A DNA stretch of 64,000 nt from Pseudoscleropodium purum (Eukaryota > Streptophyta > Bryopsida > Hypnales > Brachytheciaceae). The notes beneath the pieces are model-generated. The model ran no database searches, had not been told where the DNA came from, and saw only the letters and a list, made by a program, of their open reading frames with translations. Made by a program: the position numbers and the translations under genes. The DNA is taken from assembly GCA_963969395.1 (NCBI GenBank), contig OZ017797.1, forward strand, positions 18,724,001-18,788,000. The letters are read 5' to 3'. Shown here piece after piece: positions 26,518-42,156 of this stretch. Numbering within the stretch: position 1 is the first letter of the stretch; each line of letters starts with the position of its first letter.

Positions 26518-29231
26518 ATGGAGGGTTCGTCAAAGAGGCGGAAGACCCCGAATGAGCTTCCGACGTTGCCACCGTTTACAGGAACCTTGGAATTCAAGGT
26601 CACGCCCCCCTGGGTGTACCGAAGACGCGACCCTTTGATTCTGCTTCCCACGAAGGTCAGCGAGAGGGATGAACCACCCAGATGCGCGAATATGGAGAGA
26701 GAGAATGCTAGGTCGGTGAAGAATGCTAGTTTGGTGGAGAATGTTAGTTTGGTAGACGCTTGCAAGGACGCGGGGGAATTAACGCCACTGAAGATACCGG
26801 AGGAGTTGGTGGTAGGGCTTGAGAGAGCGTTAAAAAACAGAGGTGATAAGAGTACTACCAAAACAGGGATGGAGGGTGAGAAGATGGTGGGATTAGTACC
26901 AGGACGACAGAGATATAAGCCAGCGGTGATTGTGGCAGCGGAAGAGCTTGTGCAGAAAGTGATGGGTGCTTGGGACTCTTCCCACGACCCTTTCCATGCT
27001 CTTCGTGTTCGCGACCTTGCCTTGTCGCTTGCTTGCGAGGAAGGTCTTCGTCTCTCCAGTTTCCTCACCGTAAGTCTAAATTTTTTGATTGACTCCCATA
27101 CAACACATTTTTTTGAGTATTAGGGTGAGCGAGCTTTGTGAGTTTCTGTGTGCTTGTTCGTGATGTGTTGTTGTGTGGGGTTTGTTGCAGGTGGAGCTCG
27201 CAGCTCTCCTTCATGACATTGGTAGGATTTGACCTATTTCTTTCCGCGTCTCCACGTTTCTTATTCTAGGGTTTATAAGACGGGGTGTAGGGTGGGGTGG
27301 GTGGCTGTTTGGATGACACATCCTCTTGAAACGTAGACGTCTGGTACATTCTCTCCAGAGAACATAGACTGTGTGTCATCTGAACAACACTCCAACCTAA
27401 GATTGTGTGGGGGAGTGTTAGCAAGGGGCGTAGAATTTGTTGATTATGCTAGTTTACCTTGTTTCTTACATTGGGGCGTCGATTGTTTGCAGATGATCAT
27501 AAATACGCTGCCAGGTGAATTGAATCAACATTTCAGCAATTTTTGTATTTTGTATATTTGCAGATGATGTGCGTCACGTGTTTTGTTCCTGGGGTCTTTT
27601 ATGACTGACTGTCCTGGGTAATGATCAGAAATTGGCGGAGGAATATTAGTGTATTTGTTTAAGCGACCGAATAGGTTTTGCTTTGTTTCTGAAATACTCC
27701 GCATGTAATTGTATTTCGCTAGGGTTGTCTTTATAGACAGGTTAGGTATACAGTGAAGTCATGTTCGACGTCTGGTATCGGATGTCTTATTTGACAGGTG
27801 TCAGATAACCCTGTTCAAAAACTGTGGAATATTTCAACATATTCCCATAAATGTCAAGAATATATTCATATTTTCTTAGAGCATATTCTACGAATGTACT
27901 TGTTTCGCAGACGAGGGCGTCCCTTAGACATCTTGTTGAACGTATTAGACATCTTGTCTGTCTGTGTGGTCTGTCTGTGTGGTTGAGTGTTTGTCTTGAG
28001 AGACAAGCCTGCGTTTGATTTCTACAAACTTCAGCTGTTGCTTACACAGGTGTGCTTTGCATTGCAGTGGCCAAAATGAGGGTAGTACTGTGGAGAGCTT
28101 TTTGAAGCAACACAATGTGGAGTCGAACACTGCGGAGACTGTTTTGAAGATTGTTACTACCTTGGGTATTCGCTCTTTTTGTTAGCATTTTATCCTCTTT
28201 TTTATCCTCTTTTTACGAAGTGGATTATGAATACCATAACATCAATTAATTAACACAAGTGTCGCCTGCTTTCAGTTGTTAGCAAGTTCGTTCTCTATGA
28301 AATCATATAGTAATTGAAGTTACATTTATATTCATCAATTGCCACTGGGCCTTTGGAACTTGTGACCAGGGTTCAAAGAGGAGCTGGAACGAGCTGAAAG
28401 TGGCCCAATCTCACCGGAGTTTGCCGTGGTGCAAGATGCAGACCGCCTCGATGCAATTGGTGCGATTGGTAAGATGAGACGACGGCCTCCATAATTCTAC
28501 ATGGACTTCATTTAGATAAGAATCCAGGCGTCCGTGCTACATCAATTAGAGTTGATTGTGTGCATAACATTCTACAGTTCCGTTGACTCTTTTCACTATA
28601 GCTGCTCTGTGACTGGGCAGTAACTACGCTTGCTTATAATAGTGAACTGATTACCAGCTTTCATTCTTCAACTCAAGTTGTGAGAGGATTAGAGCCAAAG
28701 GAAGAAGATTAGTTGTTAAATCAGCAGCTAGTCCAAGGTATTTGCGATTTCCAGCCAAGAATTTTATGGCTTGCATGGCAATAAAACCGCATCTTTAGCT
28801 TCCATGTAGCTGGGAGCAAAAAGGGTGCTATTCATCACTTCCTACAATTGATTGTTTTGCAGGGATTGCTAGAGCTTTTACTTATGGGGGAAGCCGAAAT
28901 CGCAAGATGCATGATCCTGCACAAGTGCCACGCACGGATATCACGAAGTCTGAATATACAAGTGGTGATGCACATCCAACAACAATCAACCATTTTGCTG
29001 AGAAGCTGCTCAAGCTGAAAGACCTCATGAAATCCGAGGTAATCAGAAGGATATGTTAACTTCAATTATTCACTTACATTTCTTCTATGTTACATCAGTA
29101 TGCTAGTAAGATTGCTGACCCACTGCTGTAAATGTTTTGTGCAGGCTGGCAAGAAAAGAGCGATACAACGACATGAGTTCATGTTGACATTTCTGCAGCA
29201 ATTCTATTTTGAATGGGAAGGACAGCACTAG
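26518..29231 (+). CDS. HD-domain metal-dependent phosphohydrolase (7 exons, 354 aa)
   Basis: Exons: 26518–27069, 27191–27221, 27493–27514, 28068–28165, 28370–28468, 28863–29038, 29145–29231. Phases close exactly (1,065 bp). The first 130 residues are basic and low in complexity, perhaps a targeting region with KRRK near the start. The HD domain follows: helix with H156DPFH160 and RVRDLALSLA, the HD pair in ALLHDIDDHKYAA (192–193), and the distal Asp in QDADRLDAIGAIG (256–268). The end carries TINHFAEKLLKLKDLM and FLQQFYFEWEG, typical of this plant/bacterial HD hydrolase group. Substrate unknown. Exon 3 is only 22 nt. The first in-frame ATG was chosen; the frame is open slightly further upstream. 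Confidence 0.9.
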
Positions 29232-31303
29232 CTGATTAAGGCCACTCATGTAACTTATCATGATTATTGAGTGTAGGACAGAGCGCAAGAAATCGTCACA
29301 AATTTTGTTACTACAGTAGCAGTTTCGTCAGTAGATAGAGACTATTGTCTTTCTACCGTCTGTTGCCCCTTACAGGATCTGCAGACTTCCATCTTTTTTT
29401 TTGAGCACTCTATCGTTGGAGCTAACTTACCTCTTGGACAACAGATGACAGATTAGACAATCTATTAGGTCTGATCATTTTGACCAGAGTCTGTTGACAA
29501 ATTTTGTATATGTTCTCTCGTGAAATTTGAAATGGAACTGAAGCCTCAAGGGTGATATTACAGATAGACGAATCTGAGGGCTATGCTAGTGATACCTAAT
29601 TGCAACTTGCACCTAAATGCAATACTCATAACATAACTCGCCTCAAGGGGCGAGCCATGTTGTCATACAAAACGAATAACAATGATAGTTTGATAATAGG
29701 TAGATCATGTCAGACTATAATTATCATGGACTGCATGAGTCAAATATATCACTTGAAATTTGCATAAGTCTTTTTATAGTGGTCTCTCTTCCTCAGAACT
29801 CCATGAACAATTTGTTGCAGGATAAGGTAGGAGGCTCTCAAAGTGAGCATTTAAGGGCGGGTCTGCCTTTTTCATGTGGTTTCTTGGATGGGATTATATT
29901 TAGCTCATTTTTAAGACAAAGAGAAATAGAATTTGATCATAACACAAGTTGTTCCATATTTTTTGAAGCATTTTAAAATTATTTATCAATTTTCAAACAA
30001 GATGAGTCATAAGTCCCTATTTATGACCCTAGGTCTTCTATAAACTATTCACTTGCAACTTTTAAAGAGAAATGGGGTAAGCAAAGAGAATGATTGGCTC
30101 TTGTAATAAATAATATTTTTTTTTATCGATCCATTCAATGATTATAGAAGGTTCATTTAAAGACCACCTCAAGTCTATTTCAGGTGAGTCTACATGAGTG
30201 GTTCTAAATGACCTTCCAACATTCAAACCCCTACTTTACTTCAAGAGCAATTTCAAGTAAAGTCTTACAAGTTGAGTGGTTAGGCAAAGAACATTCTTGC
30301 ATAAAAATTGCAAAGAATAGGGATATTGTTATAATTAGGAATGTTACAAAGTCTTCTAAAATAAGTACACTTAAAATCATCCAAATAAGCATTTTGAGCA
30401 TGGTTCCTATTATTTAATAGTCTACAATTTTGTTGGGTCTTGTCAGAAAACAATAAGAAATTTATGAAGATTTGGTCCATTGTTCAAGGCTTGACCATGT
30501 GGATTGTATGGTTCTGGGGAATTGAACTTGTTTTTGCCAACATTCAATGGTTCAACAAAAGGCTTAGGATTGCTTTCTAGGATGCATTCATCGACCACAG
30601 CAAGGAAACCTTGATGACGATTAGGACTACCGTAAGTAAACACCTACATAGAGCTAACCAAATTTGAAATTCCTTCAACCAAATCTGGCTCTTTTCTTTG
30701 GTACTTGCTAGTAGACAAGCTTATACTATCATTTGGCAAATTCATGGGCAAATTCATGTGTGTTTCAATCCAAGTCTTGCTTGCTTTATCTTCATTCAAC
30801 CGCTGAATGAGAAAGACCGCCAATTTTCCAGAGTGTATCATTTGTGATATACATCAGTAGTACCGCTGCATCACACTAATTGCAAGTCAGGTGACCCTGT
30901 CCTGGTGACTCTTCCAGTTTCACACCAAAACTGTCTAAGAGAGTCTCAAGATGATGCTACATCCTAAAAAATAAAAAATGCTACTAATAAATGCTACTCT
31001 TCGATAGTCTCAACAATTTGCCCGGAGGCCTATTTCACACACTGCTAACAGCAATTCCACGTACTGTACAGTACAGCAAGGAGTGAAAGTATCAAGTAGA
31101 AGCTACAGCTACGAGACTGCCTGCTGCGAAGACTCGGAGAGAGAAGAAATTATAGGAAAAGAATTATGTACTAGATAACCAGTCGAGGTCCAGAGGCCTA
31201 AAATTATTGGGCATAACCCTCTCGTCCAAACTAAATTAGGACTACCAAACCTTGAAGACCCTCCGCAATGTGCCATTCGAAGATGAAAGCAAAAGGAGAG
31301 GGG
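29232..31303. other. Intergenic, nothing recognised
   Basis: AT-rich in 29.6–30.5 kb. A 16-base self-complementary run GTACTGTACAGTACAG lies at about 31,060. No gene supported. Confidence 0.45.
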
Positions 31304-34300
31304 TTATGTACATGTAGAAGGGCTTAAGCAAACACCAGGGCGGGGGCATCCTGAAGGCAACGGAAGCCTGAGATTGTCAGTGGTTCGGAAGGTCCGCTTC
31401 ACCATTTGGTCCACGTACAAAAGACCCTGCAAGTGGTCATACTCATGTTGTAATATTCGAGCCTTCCATCCGGTAGCTGTGAAGCGCACTGGCTGCCCAT
31501 CTCTTCCCAGGCCTGTCACTTCCACCTCCAAGTGCCGTTGTACTAGGGCTCGATGACCGCCGACACTGCACCCAAAGGGAAAAAACTAAATACACGGTGG
31601 CGAAGTTCAAAAACGCAATTTACGAAACACAAGTTGAAGGATCTGTGAGGGAGTTATAAAGTTCAGTTATAATGCGAGCTGAAAGACTGAGGATATCTTC
31701 AACTATGAAGATTTGGAAGTTATGAGGACCCACAATCTTTAGAATTATCGTGGTCCACACGGAATTATCTCTAGCACTTTGAGACAAGAGCCTGGGGGCT
31801 TAAAATCAGATTTTCCTGTCATGAAATTCAACCTGAGGCAGCCTTCGAAGAAAAACGCGGTGCCACCACTTTCCTTCTTTTCCAGTCTTGGGTTGATGAT
31901 CACCTGCCCATCAACTTCGAGTCAGTGAAAGTTTAAACACTAATCTTCTGTAAAACAATCTATGAGGACCCGTTCTTTTCCCAGACAACTTGAAACTTGA
32001 GAATGTTCCGGGCATGCCTACAAGAGACCTAAAATAATAGAATATCATAGAATACTGTGAGTGGATAAGTGAGCCAGGTCAGTAGAGTAATCCAGGTTAG
32101 GGACCCACAATTGGTGCTATTTGAACAAGTGCACTGCATGTGGTTATCTACGTCACTGATTGTGCTTATCTACTTTTCTCCCATGGTCCAAGAAATTTCC
32201 AATAGTATGGTAGGACTACTACAATTAACTGCTGGAAGGAACCTCTGACGTGGCACACTCTAATAAATCCATTAACGAGAACAACGATAGGGTGCGAGTT
32301 TCTGTTCCGCACGAAGAGGCATTTCTCAAGCGCCACAATTTGAAAGCTCTACACGACACTTTTGAGAATTTTGGGGACAAAATTATCGTGCTTAGAATCT
32401 TAAGGACCGAAAATGGAAAGAAACGGTTCAATCTTGCAGTAAATTTTGCGAACTCTGACATCCCCTAAATTAACCAAAAAAACAAGCATGGTATTTACCA
32501 TAAGATCGAAGGGTACTCTCTGCTGGGCTTCACATTCCTCAGAGGAGGTGTAACTCATGAGCTCCTTCGTGTCCTCCAATACAATAATCTACATCCACAC
32601 ATTCTGCAACAGGCATAAGCATCTGTGCCAATAAGGGGCGACAATGTTCGAACTCAAGACATTCAAGTCCAGTACAAACAAGAAAGCAAAAAAGCATAAG
32701 AGCACAGGTATGTGAGTCACAACGATTATTTTTTAATTGTTTTTTCATTTTAATTTTTCTACATGACGAGTGGCAAACCTGTAAAGGAACACCAATCTGG
32801 GGAGCAGCCAGACCCACGCCAGGGCCGGCACGCATGACATCCACCATGTCATTGATGGTCTTCTCAATGCGCGCACTCCCAATGTCTTCCTTTTTCACTT
32901 CTTCTGCCGGCTCATGCAGCACTGGGTCTCCTGCCTGCAACCACAGACAGGCATAATAGAGGTGTCAAGCTTTCTATTCCACAAGGAAAGGCAATTCTCA
33001 AACGCGAATTGAAATCGTAGCATTTCTGGAGCACGATGCTGGAATCTTAGACTTCCAACTTAGATTTCCAAGGGGCTCAGAATTGCATGGGGCTAAAAAT
33101 AGATGGAAACGGTGAAATCTTACACCAGAAGGCCACTGCTCTGACACTAGATTTCGGCACTTTGCAAAGATTTCGGCACTCGATTCTTATGATGAAAGGC
33201 ATCTATTTATTAAGAGGTGTCAAGATTGCGAGTTCTCTGTTCCGCAAGAGAGGTAATTCAAAGACAGTTCTCAAACTGTAGACAAGGGTAGTATCTCTGG
33301 GACGAGATTCTAGGGCACAGGGGATTAGTGCTGCTTAAAGAACGGAACACCACCCCTTGAAATGTACACCACTGGTGTATTCTCCTCATAAAACAGACAC
33401 TGGGTGCGCATTCTAACCCATTGGCAATTTACGAAATAGAGCACTCTGACGATTGTGTAAATGCGAGAGCAAGAACGATGTCCCACACTCTTTTCGGAAC
33501 CACAGAAAATGAAGATCAACATTCACGAAAAAAATCAGACGCCGAATCCTTAGGGCAACCCCCACCCCCACTCACCCTGAAATGTAAACCTCCGGTACAT
33601 TCATTGCATTGGCCATACACTAGGTATTACTCACTCCAACCCCTTGCCAGTTTGCGAAACAGAACAATTCAACTACCCGGTAGAGCAAGAGCATAAAATT
33701 GGACGATCCATTCCCAAATCCCTACTCACTACAACAGCAAACAATGTAGACATTCACAAGACCAATCCTGTACCCGATTCTTTCCACAACCCCACCTACA
33801 CAAGAACCTCATGAAAGGCCACATTCCAATGCATTGCTACTAAAATCCACGCAAACCCCACCCCACGCTTGAAACAGAAATGCAGGACTTACAACCCTGG
33901 GATCATTCATTCGTTGTACATTTTGCTACTTGCGCTTTGCGCTTTCAAAGAGAAATGCACAGAAACACACCTGCACAACTTCGGGAAGTTTGTTCTTGCC
34001 AAACCCAAAAAATGCCATGGGCACACTAACGTCACGCGCACCGCGCACCCGAAGCGACGGCGCCTGACACACACCTCGAAACGGCGCCGTGTCCATCAAG
34101 TGCGGCATTGCGCAATCCATCTCGTCACCACTTAAACGCAGCAATCTCGCAGACCTCCCCAAGGAACTACCACCCCCACACCTCCTCGTCGTTCTTGCCT
34201 CCCCAAAGAAGCAAGAAATCCCACCACTGACCCTACCTTCACGGCCCCCAAAACGCGCCCCACAATAATACCACCTCCCGCGCGTAATCACACCACCACT

Positions 34301-34591
34301 ATTCCTCTCACTAACGCTACTACTACTATTGCTGCTACCGCTGCTGCTTCCCGAGAGGATGCTGGACTCTACTGTGACGACCGGTGAAACTCTGCACCTT
34401 GACGACGACGAAATATTGATTTGTGGTGAACCACATGGCGACGGCGATGGGAGGGCGCCCGCCGTGAAACACATGCTGGTGCTGGTGGGTGGTGATTGTG
34501 ATGCTGCTGCTGCTCCTGTAGCTGGACTTTGTGTGGGAGAGGATACGTAGCAGCAGGTCCCACCCAGTACCGTGGCCATGGCCACGACCAT
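31304..34591 (-). CDS. PDF1A: Organellar peptide deformylase PDF1A (5 exons, 399 aa)
   Basis: Removes the formyl group from N-terminal formyl-Met of proteins made in mitochondria and plastids. Exons: 33971–34591, 32779–32934, 32499–32588, 31833–31903, 31304–31565; phases close exactly (1,200 bp, TAA). The N-terminal 200 residues are Ser/Arg/Gly-rich with few acidic residues, as expected for a transit region, though long. The core has all three motifs: GVGLAAPQ (246–253), EGCLS (309–313) and QHEYDH (352–357). Cys311, His353 and His357 are the metal ligands and Glu354 is catalytic. [22 protein letters not shown] and the C-terminal GCP are characteristic of the PDF1A branch. The C-terminus extends about 10 residues beyond the usual end. 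Looks functional. Confidence 0.95.
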
Positions 34592-36122
34592 TTCCTCGCT
34601 TACTTAGCTTGAGTTGATTGCACCAATAATCTCTTGCAACGCGAGTCCTCCAATCTGTTGCTGCGTCAAAGCTGCACGCAATCTGATGGAGGTTACGGCA
34701 ATAGCCATCCAACGCGGCCCCGGCGTACTCAATCCCGGTGGGGTGGCAAGGTTGCGACTCTGCTCGGGATCTCCCCGGCGACTGTCGACGGCGTCACGTT
34801 TGATGCGTGGCCAATCATCTCGTCCCTCCGTCATGTTATCCTATCCGCTATGAGTGGGTTTTGGATAATCTACAGTAGAGTAATTGGGGTTTTGGACTTC
34901 CATGCAGAGTCAGAATTGGAAAACAAATTTCAAGTTTTTCCGAATTGGAATTAGTTTTGCCCAATTTCCCAATTTCCATGATGTTTACAGATAGATAAAA
35001 ACTCCGGTTTTTAAAGATGGTCAGCATGAATAAAGGCTGGTGTGATGTTTACACTCTCATGTGAGAGCATCTCAATCGTGAAATTCTAAATCATCATAGT
35101 GGTTTCCTTAACCTTGAAGGATGTGTGGCTCCCCGACCAATGTAGTCATCAAAATGCTATGATTATTGGAATGATCGGTGCATTCCTTGTTTCTACAATG
35201 AACAATTAAGTCATCTAGCCATCGGATGTTTTTTTGCCTCAGTGTTGTTTAAGGGTTAATTGAATATTGCATGTTCACTTGTGAGCAACTCCAAATTAGC
35301 TATTCCTCTTCCAACCTCATCTTCTACTTTGAAGAATAAAATCCAAACATCATAGCAATTAGCAAGCAATGATTGGATGCGATATATTTGATATACATTT
35401 CAAAATCAATGGATTTAGTAAGCTATAAATTTGAAATGGTAAGCTAGAAGAATGCAGGAGCAAAACCAATGCTATTTGAGGTACAATTCTTCTCATGAAA
35501 ATCACTCCCTTGTTATTTTCAAGTTAGACCTCAAGCCTAATTCCCAACCCCCTTGAGGTGACTAGAGTAGGAAGAAATTGCATTTTAGGAGTAGCTTGGT
35601 CTTATTAAGCTATATGCAACCAAAAAGTTCAATTTCAATGTTAAAATTAATTTCTTGAAGTTGTAATTTTGTTTTCCTACTTTTCAAGGGCCTTGTTTTT
35701 ATAATTTTCTCAACACCTATTCCAATGATCCAATCCTCTTGCAAATATTGCATAGTTCAATATGGAATTTTAGAAAACTTTTTGTCCTTCCTTCCAAGTT
35801 TGATAATTTTGATACATGGAAGGTCCACCCTAGTTAGAACAATTTTTCTTTAGTGGATTTCTAAATGTCCAAATTTTGAAGTATGTAGATTCTACACCTT
35901 GAATTGACTATCTACTTGTTTGCAAGATTTTTTAGAGCATGCTTTTGGAGATGTGTTTGGAAATGGATATGTCTACATTAGGGGGAATCAAAACTACATA
36001 GTAGAGTGGAGATTGAAATTATTAATTTAAAAGTTTGTTTGCATTTGAGGCTACTAGCCACCCATAACATAGTTAATAGTGAAGTTTGTGTTTTTTCTTA
36101 AAATGCTCAAAGCATTAGAGGC
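34592..36122. other. Intergenic, upstream of PDF1A
   Basis: 34.6–34.85 kb is GC-rich promoter-like DNA with short chance frames. From 34.9 kb it is AT-rich with no supported gene. Confidence 0.45.
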
Positions 36123-36391
36123 TTTTCTAGGGTCCAGGAGGGCCATTTCAAGTAGCTACCCCCAACAGTTCCCCTCCTAGTGAAGCAAATGCCATGCTTT
36201 CAAAATTTTTTTTTTGAAAAATAAATAAATTTAAATTTCTTAAAGTGGAAATCAAAGTTGAAGAAATATTTATTTATTTATTTTCGGAAAACAATGTGAC
36301 AATCACACTACCATGTCAGGCAACAAGTTTTGACCAATTCGCAGGGTCAAAGAATGGCTAGGAATTTGCAACCCTCCTGGACCCTAGAAAA
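36123..36391. mobile_element. 269-bp non-autonomous element with 20-bp terminal inverted repeats
   Basis: Left end TTTTCTAGGGTCCAGGAGGG is matched exactly, inverted, at the right end (36,372–36,391). The interior holds an A/T-rich core and a run CCCCAACAGTTCCCCTCC, and resembles the insertion at 6,628–6,871. The TAGGG start suits a hAT-like MITE, but no matching target duplication is visible. Confidence 0.65.
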
Positions 36392-37187
36392 TCCTTCAAT
36401 GAGGGGTTGAATTTTGAACAATGCCCTTATGCACAAATTGAAGATTAAAGAAGGATATAAATTAAAGTATTGCAAATAAGTCAAATCCATCATTTTTTGT
36501 ATGAAAATTGTACAATAAATGCATAATCATGTCAAAATATCCTCTTACACATATCAAAGAAAGCAAAAAAGAGAATTAAGCCATGTTCTAACATTGTGGA
36601 GGATTGAATGAATGCTTATAGTTGATCTCAATTGTAGCCACCATGCCAACAATTCAATGTATTTTTACAATACACAAGAATATTCAATAATTACTAGGAC
36701 AAAGCCTATTGTAATGTGTAAGAACAACAAAAAGTTTTCATTCAAGCTGCAAAGGTTCTTTTAACCTTGTAAGGACATTGAGGCCAAAAATTGGCTAGCA
36801 AGTGACTTTCCAAATCAAATCACTTAGTCATAGGTGAGCATCTTTCTAAGGTTTAGAAAATGTTTGGATGTCATTAGGATTTAACAAGAACAAATGAAAG
36901 AAATGCTATGTGGATGAAAATGTGGCAAACGAATTCGTGACTCAGTTTGCATTTAATACAAGAGAAATTAGTTGCCATTCACATTATCAAAAACGATATT
37001 TCTGGTACAGCAAAAAGTAGCTCTTGCACACATTCCTAGAGTGTCACAATGCTCGGCATGTATTCACGTATTCTTCCAACTCTGCTTCCACTGGATCTCT
37101 AAACCCAAGGCACCAAACTTCAATGCTTTTCAAACCCAACCGAAGACTGTCGAAGCCACCAAGCTACTTCTTTTGTAGACAACTTTC
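36392..37187. other. Intergenic / 3' flank of aldo-keto reductase
   Basis: AT-rich. No supported gene. Likely contains the 3' UTR of the reductase near its right end. Confidence 0.4.
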
Positions 37188-41511
<4,324 letters not shown>

Positions 41512-42051
41512 GATCGATCTGCAAGTGCTATCCCTTCGATCTCCAAAGTTAAGGGCTCTTGCTATGCTAATGTAGTAAATAATTCTGTCGATCGAATTGA
41601 AACGGGGACTTCTAAACACTTGATTGATCCTACTTGAGAAAGTTAGATCGAGCACTTGATGGTCGATGAGCTCTGAGTGAATTTGATCCAATTCCACATT
41701 CGTCCTTGAAAGGGGAAGGTGATCGATTGGGGATGAATTGAAACTACTTAAATGCGACTGACTTGGTTCCCACGTCCAGTATCGTAAATTAATGGAAACT
41801 CGGGAGAGCGAAGGAGCGCGGGAAGTTTTGGTTGAGGTGGGCTTGCAGAAGTATCGTGGTTGCAGGCACTGGTGAGTTCAGGCGCCATCACCAAGTGGCA
41901 AGTGCGTGCAGTCGTACCTTGGTTGGAAATGTACTTGTGAAGTTAAGTAACTTATTATCATAAGCTTACATGGTCTTCGGGTTAGGCACTAAAGTGGAAG
42001 GGGAAGGGGAAGGCAAGTTGTTGGCTTCTGCACAGTCAAACTCTCGCTTAA

Positions 42052-42156
42052 GTTACAGTACGACGGAGTGACGTTACAGTACGACGGAGTGACGTTACAG
42101 TACGACGGAGTGACGTTACATCACGACGGAGTGACGTTACAGGACGACGGAGTGAC
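42052..42156. promoter_or_regulatory. Five exact-length 21-bp tandem repeats, each with a TGACG (as-1/bZIP) core
   Basis: Units start at 42052, 42073, 42094, 42115 and 42136. Each begins GTTACA and ends GACGGAGTGAC; only two bases in the middle vary. TGACG cores start at 42069, 42090, 42111, 42132 and 42153; four are TGACGTTAC, the last TGACGC. TGACG is the TGA-bZIP site of as-1 elements. The array is upstream of the aldo-keto reductase, 541–645 bp from its ATG. Regulatory role is inferred. Confidence 0.6.

Noticed and set aside
26349..27068. 239-aa minus-strand frame
   Set aside because: Antisense shadow of exon 1 of the HD hydrolase gene.
34329..34954. Several frames on both strands in GC-rich DNA near PDF1A
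   Set aside because: Shadows of the Ser/Gly-rich transit exon and its promoter; none has splice or domain support.
42052..42156. CRISPR-like array
   Set aside because: Units abut directly with no spacers and the sequence is eukaryotic; it is a simple tandem repeat.
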